A stretch of DNA of 64,000 bases from Seleniivibrio sp. (GCF_021209385.1 NZ_JAJOIL010000008.1:1-64000), one strand, 5' to 3'. Positions 9,103 to 18,165 are shown, numbered from the stretch's first letter. Notes: generated by a model not told the origin, from the letters alone. Numbers and translations are program-made.

Positions 9103-11394
9103 ATGCGCTTTATTAAATTAAGTATCAAGCAGTATGTTTCAATAGGGGTGTACATAGGGATACTGCTTATAACGGTGATACTTTCAGGATACGACTATCT
9201 TTCGCTCCGCGGAACTATGATAAAAGATGCCGCATCCGATATGTCCTCCATGTCTGATATTATTAACGAAAGGCTCAATGAAAAGCTGGGTGATATCTCC
9301 CTGACCGTCAAGTCCATTGCCGATGATCAGGAAACAGCCGGTATGCTTGCCGCAGGAGACCGCGAAGGGCTTATCGGAAAATATAAGAAATATTACGAGT
9401 CAGTTAAAGATTCAGGCGTTGTTCAGTTTCAGTTCCACACGCCTCCTGCAACCAGCTTCCTTCGTCTGCACAAGATAGATAAGTTCGGTGACGATCTTTC
9501 TGCGTTCAGAGGAACCGTTATTCAGGCGAATAAAACGCTTAAACCTGTTATCGGTCTTGAGGTGGGAAAGGGCGGTCCCGGACTTCGCTCTGTTTTTCCC
9601 GTAGTGTATCAGGGACAGCACGTCGGTTCTGTTGAATTCGGAGGTTCCATTGACCCCCTTGTGGACTATATGAGCAAATCATTTGATGTATCATTTGCCG
9701 TTGGCATAAAAGAGGACGTCATAGCTAAATCCGAAGGAATGGACAGGCAGTCTTCTGATGTTGATAAAGACGGAATAAGGTATTACAGGAACAACCTTGA
9801 ACATGCAGAAGAATTCGTAAACGCATATAAAGGCGACGGCATCTCTGAAATAGACGGACACAGTATTTATATCTACAACTTTGCACTTAAAGACTATAAA
9901 GGCGACGACATCGGAAATATCCTGTTCTTTAAGGATATGACCCCTCAGCTTAAAAGCGCTCTGCTTGCAGCAATCAAAAAGTTCATAATCGGTTTTGTTA
10001 TGGCATCCATATTTGCCGTAATACTGTACTACACTCTGCAATACTATCTGAAACTCATAGACAAGCTGGGACAGATCGCCGACGCTGTTACAACCGGCAA
10101 CGGCGACCTTTCAAGACGTCTGCCCGTTAAGAAAGAGGGCAACGAGCTTGAGACAGTTTCATTTAAAATGAACAATTTCCTCGGCACTCTTGATAAAAAC
10201 CTGACAAAGACCATACATACTCTGGGCGACCTGCTCTCAGGCGTTATGCCCATTTACTACGCTTTGGTGGACGTGCGCAAAGCGGCGAACCAGAACGTTG
10301 ACCTCTCCGCAACCGTAGCGGCGGCTGGAGAGGAGATGAGCGTTACAGTTGAGGAGATATCACGCAACACAGCCGAAGTGGCGGAAAAGGGCGAAAGAAC
10401 CCTTGTGATGGCACAGGAAGGCTCCGCCATAGTTCAGGAAGCAACCGAGAAAGCGGAACACGTTAAGGAAGTTGTTGCGTCGCTGGCAACAGACATCAGC
10501 TCGCTGACTGAAAATGCCACTACAATCGGTTCGGTTGTTAACGTTATTAACGACATATCGGAACAGACAAACATGCTGGCTCTTAACGCCGCCATCGAAG
10601 CGGCAAGAGCTGGTGAAGCGGGCAGAGGTTTCGCAGTTGTTGCGGACGAGGTTCGCAAACTGGCGGAAAAGACACTTGCCTCCACAAACGAGATAGAGAA
10701 GATTGTCAAAGTGATTCAGGAGAACGTTAAGAAAGCAAACGGAAACGCAAAACTTGTTGAAGAGAACATCATTGAGCAGGTTCAGGCAACTGAAAAAGCC
10801 AACGAACGCTTTAACGAGATACTCCACTCCGTTATGGATCTGAACGCTCTGCTTCTGAACACATCCACAGCATCCGAAGAGCAGGCGAGTGCCACTGCGG
10901 ACGTTGCAGGCAATATTGAAAAAGTTGCTGAATCTTCAAAAGAATCCAGAGACAGGGTCGAAAGCCTTATGGATGAGATCGACACGCTCATGGATGCACT
11001 GAGCAATATAGAAAAAGACCTTATTCAATATGAACTTTCCTGCAGTTCGCTCCTGTTTGTCAAAGCGAAAATGGCTCACGTTAAATATCTTAAAAATGTG
11101 TATAATTCCTTTATGAAAGGCGTTGCGCCCACCAACCTGAAAGACCATGCAAGCTGCGATTTCGGCAAAATGTATTACAGCAAACAGTCTCAGGCGATTT
11201 TCGGCAGCGACCCTGATTATAAGGCTATTGAGAAACCGCATATGGAAGTACATAAGCTTTCCCACCAGATCGCCGACCTTCTGCAGAAGGGCGAACGTGA
11301 AAAAGCGCAGGATGTTCTTTATGTCATGCGTCAGAATGTGGAACACCTTATCGGGCTTCTGGATAAAATGTTTGAAAAGGCGAAATGCCTGTAA
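9103..11394 (+). CDS. Methyl-accepting chemotaxis protein with dCache sensor and C-terminal CZB zinc domain
   Basis: 763-residue chemoreceptor. TM1 is at about residues 11-32. The periplasmic dCache_3-type sensor runs to about 285, with [15 protein letters not shown] and [23 protein letters not shown]2 is at about 290-315, followed by HAMP. The signalling hairpin includes [24 protein letters not shown] domain closes the protein, with the zinc pattern His (AHVKYL), Cys-x-Phe-Gly (SCDFGKMY) and HMEVH. CZB domains bind zinc and can sense hypochlorite through the cysteine (known for the family); here that is inference. The ATG follows GAGGTG. A 14-bp palindrome GAGTTATTTAACTC (9073-9086) lies in the leader. 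A good terminator follows, so the gene appears to be a single transcription unit. Confidence 0.95.
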   Translation: MRFIKLSIKQYVSIGVYIGILLITVILSGYDYLSLRGTMIKDAASDMSSMSDIINERLNEKLGDISLTVKSIADDQETAGMLAAGDREGLIGKYKKYYESVKDSGVVQFQFHTPPATSFLRLHKIDKFGDDLSAFRGTVIQANKTLKPVIGLEVGKGGPGLRSVFPVVYQGQHVGSVEFGGSIDPLVDYMSKSFDVSFAVGIKEDVIAKSEGMDRQSSDVDKDGIRYYRNNLEHAEEFVNAYKGDGISEIDGHSIYIYNFALKDYKGDDIGNILFFKDMTPQLKSALLAAIKKFIIGFVMASIFAVILYYTLQYYLKLIDKLGQIADAVTTGNGDLSRRLPVKKEGNELETVSFKMNNFLGTLDKNLTKTIHTLGDLLSGVMPIYYALVDVRKAANQNVDLSATVAAAGEEMSVTVEEISRNTAEVAEKGERTLVMAQEGSAIVQEATEKAEHVKEVVASLATDISSLTENATTIGSVVNVINDISEQTNMLALNAAIEAARAGEAGRGFAVVADEVRKLAEKTLASTNEIEKIVKVIQENVKKANGNAKLVEENIIEQVQATEKANERFNEILHSVMDLNALLLNTSTASEEQASATADVAGNIEKVAESSKESRDRVESLMDEIDTLMDALSNIEKDLIQYELSCSSLLFVKAKMAHVKYLKNVYNSFMKGVAPTNLKDHASCDFGKMYYSKQSQAIFGSDPDYKAIEKPHMEVHKLSHQIADLLQKGEREKAQDVLYVMRQNVEHLIGLLDKMFEKAKCL

Positions 11395-11403
11395 GATATA
11401 CGA

Positions 11404-11430
11404 AGGCGCACTTAACGGTGCGCCTTTTTT
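11404..11430 (+). terminator. Rho-independent terminator after the CZB chemoreceptor
   Basis: An eight-pair perfect GC-rich stem AGGCGCAC/GTGCGCCT with a six-base loop is followed by a run of T. It begins ten bases after the chemoreceptor stop codon. Confidence 0.9.
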
Positions 11431-11465
11431 CTTGATTTATCTGTAAAACGTGCGATTCTATTGAT

Positions 11466-12368
11466 ATGAATATCGACGAAGCATCAGCAATTTATCTTGA
11501 CTTCATGCAGAACGAGAAGGGCGCCTCCCGCCATACAATCGTGAACTATTCAAAAGACCTTGCAGACCTCTGCACATATCTGGAAGAGGCAGGCATAAAC
11601 ACTGTTGAAGAAGCGGATTTTTTCATGCTCCGCGGGTTTGTCGCCATGCTGTATGAAAAAGGATTCTCCAAGTCCACCGTTGAACGTAAGATAGCCTGTC
11701 TGAAATCTTTCTTTAACTTTTTGCAGAAGAAGAACAAATCAGAAGATAACCCCGCGCGGATGCTCAAATTTCCGAAAAAAGAGAAAAAAGCGTTCGACGT
11801 GTTCAATATCGACAGCATCATGACTTTGCTTGAATTGCCTGACAAATCAGCTCCTTTCGGACTGCGCGACGCGCTTTTGCTTGAGATGATGTACGGAACC
11901 GGTGTGCGCGTCAGCGAGCTTGTTGGGCTTGGCATAAACGATATCGACTTCGGCGGTCTGCGTATCCGTGTCAAAGGAAAGGGCAAAAAGGAGCGCATCG
12001 TGCCGCTGGCTGATATGCATATCGAGATGATAAAAGAATATCTGGACAGACGTGCGGACGATTGCGGCGGATATGTCAAAGACGGCGAAGCGCTGTTCAT
12101 AAATAAGCTGGGAACGCGTCTCACGGACAGGTCGGTCAGACGCATAGTAGAGAAATACCTTCTGCTCGCCGGACTGCCGTTGGACTATTCTCCTCACTCG
12201 TTTCGTCACACCTACGCAACGCATCTGCTCGAAGGCGGCGCAGACCTGCGCACCATACAAACCCTTCTTGGACACGAATCTCTGTCTACAACGCAGAAAT
12301 ATACCCACCTTAACCTCTCAGAACTTCTGAAAGTGTATGACAAGACACATCCCAAAGCCAAAAAATAG
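11466..12368 (+). CDS. Tyrosine recombinase XerC/XerD type
   Basis: 300-residue site-specific recombinase of the Xer family, which resolves chromosome dimers at dif. An N-terminal SAM-like core-binding domain spans about residues 1-90 (EKGASRHTIVNYSKDLADL). The catalytic domain carries the R-K-H-R-H-Y set: Arg in GTGVRVSELVG near 148, His/Arg in HSFRHTYATHLLEGG near 244-247, His in LLGHESLSTTQ near 270, and the nucleophile Tyr in KYTHLNLSEL near 279. The length and lack of extra domains fit XerC, XerD or single-recombinase XerH rather than a phage integrase. No dif-like site is recognisable nearby. A tandem pair of palindromic repeats begins two bases after the stop. Confidence 0.92.
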   Translation: MNIDEASAIYLDFMQNEKGASRHTIVNYSKDLADLCTYLEEAGINTVEEADFFMLRGFVAMLYEKGFSKSTVERKIACLKSFFNFLQKKNKSEDNPARMLKFPKKEKKAFDVFNIDSIMTLLELPDKSAPFGLRDALLLEMMYGTGVRVSELVGLGINDIDFGGLRIRVKGKGKKERIVPLADMHIEMIKEYLDRRADDCGGYVKDGEALFINKLGTRLTDRSVRRIVEKYLLLAGLPLDYSPHSFRHTYATHLLEGGADLRTIQTLLGHESLSTTQKYTHLNLSELLKVYDKTHPKAKK

Positions 12369-12370
12369 TG

Positions 12371-12493
12371 GTTGCTGTTGATATGCATCGCATTACGGCG
12401 TCAGCTCTTCCTCGGAACTGCTCACATACAAACAAGTATGCTCGCAGCCCGCTCGGAGCATCTTCCTTGTACTGCTCGCATCTGAACAGCAAC
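12371..12493. repeat. Intergenic palindromic repeat, copy 1
   Basis: Outer inverted repeats begin GTTGCTGTT and end AACAGCAAC. The conserved left block GCATTACGGCGTCAG and right block CTTCCTTGTACTGCTCGCAT flank a centre of CACATAC...GTATGCTCGC. The element folds as one long imperfect hairpin of about 123 bases. It starts just after the xer stop codon and is followed one base later by copy 2. Confidence 0.85.
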
Positions 12494-12494
12494 C

Positions 12495-12617
12495 GTTGTC
12501 GTTGATATGCATCGCATTACGGCGTCAGCTTTTTAATTTTTCGGGTCATGTACTTCTATGTACATTCCCCTTCAAAATCAAAAACCTTCCTTGTACTGCT
12601 CGCATCTGAACAGCAAC
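12495..12617. repeat. Intergenic palindromic repeat, copy 2 (tandem with copy 1)
   Basis: Same outer ends and blocks as copy 1, but the middle arms are different: CTTTTTAATTTT on the left pairs with AAAATCAAAAA on the right, and the centre reads CATGTACTTCTATGTACATT. Pairing is kept although sequence is not. A remnant of a further left end (AGCTGTTGATGAACGTCGTC) follows at about 12621-12641. Together with copy 1 it fills most of the 353-base gap between xer and the next gene; the remaining bases up to 12721 are AT-rich and show nothing else clear. Confidence 0.85.
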
Positions 12618-12721
12618 CGTAGCTGTTGATGAACGTCGTCATTTTTCAACTCCATCTTATCTACACAAAAACTTCTTAATTTTTCCTTAATATGTACGAA
12701 TATATTGAACAGAGGTTATAT

Positions 12722-13702
12722 ATGGAAGATTTTCGTATAACAATGCCGGATATGGAATTTGGTCAGTACAATACCGCTTCATTTCGTGGGGTCAGTCTGT
12801 CGAGTCTTCATCAGCAGAATTCTGAAATGGATAAAACTGACATTTCGTCTATAGCTGAAAGGCTCAAGTTTCAGGCTGAAGCCATGCTCGAATCAAGTGT
12901 AGAAGATTCAGGTAAACCGATCGTAAACGGCATTGATGCTGACTATATAAATACAATTATTGAACTTGGAAAGGCAATGCCGAAGGGTGATGTGGACATC
13001 GACGATCTCTCGTGGGGATTAATAGTTAAAATGGGCATGGAAATGGGCATTGAGGATGCGGATGTTCTGAAAGAGCTGAAAATTTCGGATGTTGACACCT
13101 ATTTCTACGAAGCTGTTTATAAAGAAGCGGCAATTAACGCAGGCATGAGTCGTTTTGATGAAAACGGTCAGGCTGTGGCATACAATAGGGCGTCTGATAT
13201 CTGGAAAGATATGTTTCTGACAGACGACGAAGGCAACTTCTTAAAAGATGAAAATGGCAAACCCGTTAGGAATGAAAATTTCGTCCAATACCGTATCCAG
13301 ACCAAAGGTGCAAAAGTTACCGGTTACAGCACGGATGCACCGGTATGGAATTTTAAAAATTATGAAGGGAAACTCACAGGTCTGCAAGGAGGCTTTTTAC
13401 AAAACCTGCTTCTTGCTGTAGACAGCGAAGACCCGTACATGTACCGATACGTTCGCGAACAGGTGACAAGCAGAATGCCGACATGGTCAGCGGAGACAAC
13501 TGCTAAGATGAGTGAAAGTGAAAAAACAGATTTCTATATCAGACAGCTTACATATTCATACAAACTGCTTAAGTCGTCAATGATCAGCTCTATGACGATA
13601 AAACAGCAGCTCGATGAACTGAAAGCCATGTATTCAGATGGGAAATGGGAAAAGGTCAAACCGGGCGGCGGTATGACAGGTTATCTTATCGGCAGCAGGT
13701 AG
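12722..13702 (+). CDS. Conserved-looking hypothetical protein, 326 residues
   Basis: The function is not recognised. The chosen ATG at 12722 has an AGAGG site six bases upstream; the in-frame ATG 30 bases earlier has none. The product is soluble and acidic, with no signal peptide or membrane segment. Its N-terminal 60 residues are low in hydrophobics and rich in S/Q, like proteins that are secreted or bind partners. A helical middle follows (LSWGLIVKMGMEMGIEDADV), then a segment with DDEGNFLKDENGKPVRNENF that could form a beta-hairpin or Ca-binding loop, and a helical C-terminus. Codon use resembles the neighbours. It is convergent with the histidine kinase gene (4-base gap). It might be an effector or a structural protein, but nothing in the sequence decides this. 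Confidence 0.75.
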   Translation: MEDFRITMPDMEFGQYNTASFRGVSLSSLHQQNSEMDKTDISSIAERLKFQAEAMLESSVEDSGKPIVNGIDADYINTIIELGKAMPKGDVDIDDLSWGLIVKMGMEMGIEDADVLKELKISDVDTYFYEAVYKEAAINAGMSRFDENGQAVAYNRASDIWKDMFLTDDEGNFLKDENGKPVRNENFVQYRIQTKGAKVTGYSTDAPVWNFKNYEGKLTGLQGGFLQNLLLAVDSEDPYMYRYVREQVTSRMPTWSAETTAKMSESEKTDFYIRQLTYSYKLLKSSMISSMTIKQQLDELKAMYSDGKWEKVKPGGGMTGYLIGSR

Positions 13703-13706
13703 TCAG

Positions 13707-14681
13707 TCAGTCGCTGCTGCAAAGAGCGTCGCTGTGGTCGTTTTCTAAGAGGATAGTAAACTCCACTCCGTCGGAACAGTTATGGAATTCAAGCTGTCCG
13801 TGCAGAAAATTCGTCATGACCGTTTTTGCTGTATAAAGCCCCAGTCCGGTTCCGTTTCCTGTGTTTTTCGTGGTGAAATAGGGCATGAATATCTTGTCTT
13901 TTATTTTTTCGTCAATGGGTTCGCCGTTATTTTTTATACAGATGGAGATCAGGCTTGGGCTGACCACAACACTGACATTTATAAATCCTTTTGAGATTAC
14001 TTTCTTTTTGAGTGCTTCGCAGACGGCTTCTTTCGCATTATCTATTATGTTTGTGAATACATGGTTAAATTTCATGACGTCAATCATGTTTGAAGCTAAA
14101 TCGTACGAGCATGCTGGGTAAGTTTCAAATGAATCGAAAATTTCAGTTTTGTTTTGGCATGTGCAGCTGAAGTGAAGGTCTGTATTGTTGAACTCAATTT
14201 CAGGCTGGTATAATTTCAGAAGATCAAATATATGATGAACAATGTTTTTTCTTGTTTCAACCCTTTCGCAGTTCAGAGATGAGATGAACTTGTCAATAAC
14301 TGCTGACATGTCCTGAATTGTTCCCATTGCTCTTTTTCCAAACTCTTTGATATCACCGTTGCTCAATTTGTTCAAATCGTGAAGTTCGCACAGGTCCTGC
14401 ACCGAAAGAGCAAGAACGTTCAACGGCTGACGCCAGTGGTGTGATATGGTCGTCAGCAGCTTATTTACGTCGTTTTCGCGTTCTTTGAGAAATAGATTGT
14501 ATTCTTTGCAGCATCCATCGTCAGAATTTGCCTTGGATTCAGTGGAAAATGATATTTTTTCCGCTGAATCACATACAACGGAGTGTTTCATGACTTCCCC
14601 CTCATTCTCTGCAGCAAATCTATTGAGCTCATGTGTGGATGACGATGGTATTTTAACTATAAAATAACTGTAATCAGCCAT
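13707..14681 (-). CDS. Cytoplasmic sensor histidine kinase (orphan)
   Basis: 324 residues with no membrane segment. An N-terminal region of about 75 residues has no recognisable domain. The dimerisation/phosphoacceptor helix follows with SHHWRQPLNVLALSVQDL (phospho-His near residue 80), the variant typical of HWRQPL-type kinases. The ATPase domain from about residue 180 has N-box NHVFTNIIDNAKEAV, a G1-like KNNGEPI in place of the usual D-x-G-x-G, F-box MPYFTTK and G2 GNGTGLGLYTAK. No response regulator is adjacent, so its partner is elsewhere. It starts at ATG 14681 and shares an AT-rich 233-base region with the divergent XRE regulator. Confidence 0.88.
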   Translation of the reverse strand: MADYSYFIVKIPSSSTHELNRFAAENEGEVMKHSVVCDSAEKISFSTESKANSDDGCCKEYNLFLKERENDVNKLLTTISHHWRQPLNVLALSVQDLCELHDLNKLSNGDIKEFGKRAMGTIQDMSAVIDKFISSLNCERVETRKNIVHHIFDLLKLYQPEIEFNNTDLHFSCTCQNKTEIFDSFETYPACSYDLASNMIDVMKFNHVFTNIIDNAKEAVCEALKKKVISKGFINVSVVVSPSLISICIKNNGEPIDEKIKDKIFMPYFTTKNTGNGTGLGLYTAKTVMTNFLHGQLEFHNCSDGVEFTILLENDHSDALCSSD

Positions 14682-14914
14682 ATGTCACCTTATAACTGTA
14701 CAATAAGACCAGCAATCTGGTACCATGGAATCGTCGTGACCATGCAGGAGGCATTGTTGAGTTATGTAAAGATACCAATATATTACATGATTTCATTTAT
14801 GACATTAATCACACGGTCTGAATATAATTGTATATTATATAGTCAAGATTCGTCAACAATATTATTTCGGTATATTCTATTCATTTGTGTTTATACTTAG
14901 AATATTGTCTAGTT
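14682..14914. other. AT-rich divergent promoter region between kinase and XRE regulator
   Basis: This 233-base gap separates two divergent starts. It is much more AT-rich than its surroundings and contains an inverted pair ACAATATT (from about 14855) / AATATTGT (from about 14901) close to the regulator start, a possible binding site for the XRE protein. A -10-like TATACT lies 18 bases before the XRE ATG, but no matching -35 or clear ribosome site is visible. No gene is convincing here. Confidence 0.4.
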
Positions 14915-15268
14915 ATGTGTAATAAAAATCATCATTTAGTTGAAATTGGAAAGCGTATTAAAGACGCCAGAAAAGCGAAAGGCTGGTCGCAGGAAACACT
15001 TGCGGAACATGTCAATATTCATGCTACTTATATGTCACAAATTGAAACAGGAAAGGTGAACCTTACTGTTAATATACTGAAATCCATTGCGGACAATCTT
15101 GAGATATCCATGAAGGATCTGGTTTCCGAATACCATGATGAAAACGAACTTCCTGAGTTCCTGAGAGAGGTAAGGGCTGGATATTTCAAGGCAAAAGAGA
15201 CCGAGCGCGGTTCATATATTAAAGCCGTGCGCGGAATAATCTATGCCTTCACATCCAGACGCAAATAA
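14915..15268 (+). CDS. XRE-family HTH transcriptional regulator
   Basis: 117-residue DNA-binding protein. A Cro/CI-type helix-turn-helix covers about residues 9-66 (IGKRIKDARKAKGWSQETLAEHV, YMSQIETGKVNLTVNILKSIA), followed by a short tail that could dimerise or bind a ligand. ATG 14915 was chosen because the HTH follows directly; upstream in-frame codons lie in AT-rich non-coding sequence. No strong ribosome site is seen. The gene is divergent from an orphan histidine kinase and convergent with carbonic anhydrase. Its target is unknown; the kinase or itself are the obvious candidates. Confidence 0.88.
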   Translation: MCNKNHHLVEIGKRIKDARKAKGWSQETLAEHVNIHATYMSQIETGKVNLTVNILKSIADNLEISMKDLVSEYHDENELPEFLREVRAGYFKAKETERGSYIKAVRGIIYAFTSRRK

Positions 15269-15282
15269 TCCCGCACTGCCTG

Positions 15283-15909
15283 TTATTCCTTTATAAGTTC
15301 AAATTCCTGTGTTTCCTTGTTATAGTTATAAACCTCACCTGTGGCTATCACATAATACCAGCCGTAAATATTAAGTTTTCCTGCTTTATATCTGTCGGCG
15401 ATAAGCGGATATGAAAGGATGTTTTTCATCTGTTCAACGATATTTACCTGCTCTGTTATCCACTCCCGCTCTTCTTCGGTGGCGCCGGGGTAGTTTTCCT
15501 CCACCTGTTTGCGTATGTCGCCAGCCTGTTCCAGCCAGTGTTCAACGTTCGGGATATCTTTGAAGTATTCTTCGTCTTTGAACAGTGCATGGCAGCCCCC
15601 GCAGTTGGAGTGTCCGCATATTACTATATTTTCAACGCCGAGGGTCATTACTGCAAATTCGATTGCGGCAGTGGTCGCGGCATATTCTTTTGATATACGG
15701 TATTTAGGTACGATGTTTGCGATGTTGCGCACGACGAAAAGTTCGCCGGGCATCGCTTTTGTGATAAGTTCCGGGACAACTCTGGAATCTGAACAGCCGA
15801 TAAACAGGGTATGCGGTTTTTGTCCATGTCCGAGGTTACGGAAGAATTCTTTATGTTTTTCAAAGCTGCGTTCGCGGAAGCGCACAGCTCCTTTAAAAAG
15901 ATTGTCCAT
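15283..15909 (-). CDS. Beta-class carbonic anhydrase
   Basis: Catalyses CO2 + H2O to bicarbonate + H+. The 208 residues match the beta class. The zinc ligands are Cys39 (GCSDSRVVPE, with the Asp41/Arg43 dyad), His100 and Cys103 (ICGHSNCGGCHAL). AGGAG lies six bases before ATG 15909, immediately after the pckA terminator, so it may be expressed at a reduced level by read-through from pckA. The pairing is logical: bicarbonate/CO2 supply next to PEP carboxykinase. Confidence 0.95.
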   Translation of the reverse strand: MDNLFKGAVRFRERSFEKHKEFFRNLGHGQKPHTLFIGCSDSRVVPELITKAMPGELFVVRNIANIVPKYRISKEYAATTAAIEFAVMTLGVENIVICGHSNCGGCHALFKDEEYFKDIPNVEHWLEQAGDIRKQVEENYPGATEEEREWITEQVNIVEQMKNILSYPLIADRYKAGKLNIYGWYYVIATGEVYNYNKETQEFELIKE

Positions 15910-15920
15910 GCGGTCTCCTG

Positions 15921-15954
15921 AAAAAAAGGGTCTGTACCTTTTGGCACAGACCCT
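15921..15954 (-). terminator. Terminator between pckA and carbonic anhydrase
   Basis: On the minus strand a nine-pair stem AGGGTCTGT/ACAGACCCT, extended by GCC/GGT, with an AAAA loop is followed by seven T. It sits ten bases past the pckA stop codon and directly upstream of the carbonic anhydrase ribosome site. Confidence 0.88.
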
Positions 15955-15963
15955 GACAAATTA

Positions 15964-17553
15964 TCAGATAACGGGTCCGCCCGCAATGATTTCTGCGGAA
16001 GTGACCGCTTCGTATTTCTTAAAGTTTTCTTTGAAGCCGCTTGCGAGAGCTTTAAGTTTTTCCATGTATTCGTCTTTGTCCTTCCAGCTTTCGATGGGTT
16101 GAAGAACGTCTGTGGGGATATCGCCAAGTGTTTTGGGGATACCGAATCCGAATACTGGATCAGCCATGAATTCAGATTTGTTGATTTCGCCTGAAAGGAT
16201 GGCTTTTATGATTTTACGGGTATATTTGATTTCAAATCTTTTGCCTACTCCGTAGGGTCCGCCTGTGAGACCGGTGTTTACAAGGTAGCAGCTTGCGCCG
16301 TGTTTAACTATCTTGTCGCCGAGCAGCTTGGCGTAAACGGAGGGGTGCCATACCATAAAGGGTTCGCCGAAACATGTGGAGAACACTGCTTTGGGTTCTG
16401 TAACGCCTTTTTCGGTACCCGCAACTCTGGCTGTGTAGCCGGAGATGAAGTGGTACATTGCCTGGGGAACAGTCAGTTTGGATACGGGAGGAAGAACACC
16501 GAAAGCATCGTATGTAAGGAAGATAACCACATTGGGGTGTCCGCCTTTTCCTGATTCAACAATGTTGGGGAGTGAATCTATGGGATAAGACGCTCTTGTG
16601 TTCTCTGTATATTTTTCATCGTCAAGGTCGATTTTTCTGTTTTCGTCCATCACAACGTTTTCAAGGATGGTTCCGAATTTCTGCGTACAAGCGTAGATAT
16701 CGGGTTCCTGAACGGGAGAAAGCTTGATGACCTTTGCGTAGCATCCGCCTTCAATGTTGAAAACGCCTTCGTCGCTCCAGCCGTGTTCGTCGTCACCGAT
16801 AAGGTGTCTTTCGGGGTCAGTGGAAAGGGTTGTTTTTCCTGTTCCTGACAGACCGAAGAAAAGAGCTGTGTCGCCGCCTTCGCCGATGTTGGCGGAGCAG
16901 TGCATGGACATGATGCCTTTTTTGGGAAGGACATAGTTCATAACTGTGAAGATGGATTTTTTGATTTCGCCGGCATAGCTTGTTCCGCCGATGATAACCA
17001 GTTTCTTTTTAAAGTTGAGCAGTATGAAAGCTTCGCTGTTTGTTCCGTCTTCTTCCGGGTCAGCGTGGAAACCGGGGCAGCCGATAACAGTGAAGTCAGC
17101 TGCGAAATCCTGAAGATTGCGCTCGTCGTTCTCAGAGATGAACATGTTGCGCGCGAAAAGGTTCTGCCATGCGGAGTCGTTTATAACGCGGACTTTAAGT
17201 CTGCTGTTTTCATCAGCTCCGGCATAACATTCCTGAACGTAGATGTCTCTGCCCTGCATGTATGCTTTAAGCTTTCCGAAAAGTCTTTCAAATTTTTCTT
17301 CAGAGATGGCAACGTTACCTTTTCCCCAGTTAACGTCAGCCTTTGTGGTTTCTTCTTCAACGATGAATTTGTCGTTGGGGGAGCGGCCTGTGCATCTGCC
17401 TGTGAGGCATACCACAGCGCCTTTATCAGCGATTTTTCCTTCGCCGTTTTTAACAATTTCTTCATACAGTTCTGCGGCTGTCAGGTTTCTTTTTATTTCA
17501 CCGAGGTTGGTGAAGCAGTATCCGTCGAGCACACATATTTCTGCTTTACTCAC
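15964..17553 (-). CDS. pckA: Phosphoenolpyruvate carboxykinase (ATP)
   Basis: Interconverts oxaloacetate + ATP and PEP + CO2 + ADP, linking the TCA cycle to gluconeogenesis. The start is GTG 17553 because a perfect AGGAGG lies five bases upstream; an in-frame ATG 51 bases earlier lies in the leader, upstream of this ribosome site. The 529 residues match ATP-PEPCKs. The kinase-1a P-loop GLSGTGKTTLSTDP is near residues 233-246. The metal-binding kinase-2 segment HLIGDDEHGWSDEGVFNIEGG follows. Further family blocks are VNTGLTGGPYGVGKR and YTARVAGTEKG. A strong promoter lies upstream and a terminator downstream. Confidence 0.97.
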   Translation of the reverse strand: MSKAEICVLDGYCFTNLGEIKRNLTAAELYEEIVKNGEGKIADKGAVVCLTGRCTGRSPNDKFIVEEETTKADVNWGKGNVAISEEKFERLFGKLKAYMQGRDIYVQECYAGADENSRLKVRVINDSAWQNLFARNMFISENDERNLQDFAADFTVIGCPGFHADPEEDGTNSEAFILLNFKKKLVIIGGTSYAGEIKKSIFTVMNYVLPKKGIMSMHCSANIGEGGDTALFFGLSGTGKTTLSTDPERHLIGDDEHGWSDEGVFNIEGGCYAKVIKLSPVQEPDIYACTQKFGTILENVVMDENRKIDLDDEKYTENTRASYPIDSLPNIVESGKGGHPNVVIFLTYDAFGVLPPVSKLTVPQAMYHFISGYTARVAGTEKGVTEPKAVFSTCFGEPFMVWHPSVYAKLLGDKIVKHGASCYLVNTGLTGGPYGVGKRFEIKYTRKIIKAILSGEINKSEFMADPVFGFGIPKTLGDIPTDVLQPIESWKDKDEYMEKLKALASGFKENFKKYEAVTSAEIIAGGPVI

Positions 17554-17602
17554 ATTGTCCTCCTGATGGGATGAAAATAGTATGGGGTTTTGCAAACGCG
17601 GC

Positions 17603-17631
17603 ATTCTACACGATTGTCAGAAGGTGTTCAA
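17603..17631 (-). promoter_or_regulatory. Sigma70-type promoter of pckA
   Basis: On the minus strand, TTGAAC (17631-17626) and TAGAAT (17608-17603) are spaced by exactly 17 bases. The predicted transcription start is near 17596, giving a leader of about 43 bases before the GTG start. Confidence 0.7.
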
Positions 17632-17867
17632 GCTATATTTGACATTTTTTTTTATGTGGTTTTTTTGCACCAAAGTGCTTCATTATTAGTGATTTAAGTT
17701 CCAAATACGCTTATTTGGTTTTTCAATATCAATAAATGGTGACAGTAAGTTTCCTAATAAGAGAGTGCTTTACGGTGAAATTTGTCCGAAATGGTTTTTA
17801 TGCTGTTTTGTGATTTTTTCATCAATTCTTGCATTTCGCTGAACACATCTATATAATCCCTGCTGAA
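17632..17867. other. Non-coding region between pckA promoter and HNH gene
   Basis: AT-rich sequence without a convincing gene. It contains two small perfect hairpins: GCAC-CAAA-GTGC near 17667-17678, and CCAAATA-CGCT-TATTTGG at 17701-17718 followed by five T. The second could terminate plus-strand transcripts or be a binding site affecting pckA. The HNH gene upstream region shows no clear promoter. Confidence 0.35.
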
Positions 17868-18164
17868 ATGGAAATGTTCTTCATTCCTGCCGACGACAGG
17901 CACATAAAAAAAGAGAAAGAGAAGGCGAGAGAACTGCGCCGCACGCAATGGTGGAAAAACAAAGTTGCGGAAGGCGTATGTTATTATTGCGGCGAAAAAT
18001 TTCCGCCTGCTGAGCTTACAATGGACCACATTGTGCCTGTGGCTCGCGGCGGTATGTCCACCAAAGGGAATGTCGTTCCCGCATGCAAAGAATGTAACAA
18101 CAAGAAAAAATATCTATTACCCATAGAGTGGGAAGAGTACCTTAATACTCTCAAACGGAGTTGA
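17868..18164 (+). CDS. HNH endonuclease-fold protein
   Basis: 98 residues. A basic helix (DDRHIKKEKEKARELRR, WWKNK) precedes a compact HNH motif: CYYCGEKFPP, MDHIVPVARGG, then NVVPACKECNNKKK, giving two CxxC zinc pairs and the catalytic His. HNH proteins of this small type are metal-dependent nucleases often found as single housekeeping-like genes; the substrate is not known. The start MEMFFIPADD (17868) was chosen where family-like sequence begins; an in-frame ATG six bases later is possible, and no good ribosome site is seen. The stop codon lies one base before the alaS ATG, so the two are co-transcribed. Confidence 0.8.
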   Translation: MEMFFIPADDRHIKKEKEKARELRRTQWWKNKVAEGVCYYCGEKFPPAELTMDHIVPVARGGMSTKGNVVPACKECNNKKKYLLPIEWEEYLNTLKRS

Positions 18165-18165
18165 T

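Noticed and set aside
11466-12368. Phage or integron integrase
   Set aside because: Length and motifs fit housekeeping Xer; there are no att sites, tRNA or phage genes nearby.
12371-12617. CRISPR array
   Set aside because: The two units are long imperfect palindromes with differing cores, only one base apart and without regular spacers; no cas genes are nearby.
17554-17604. Longer PEPCK starting at the ATG at 17604
   Set aside because: Those codons lie in the leader, just after the predicted transcription start; AGGAGG clearly marks GTG 17553.
17701-17723. Terminator at the CCAAATA/TATTTGG hairpin
   Set aside because: No plus-strand gene ends there and the stem is AT-rich; it is kept only as a possible binding site.
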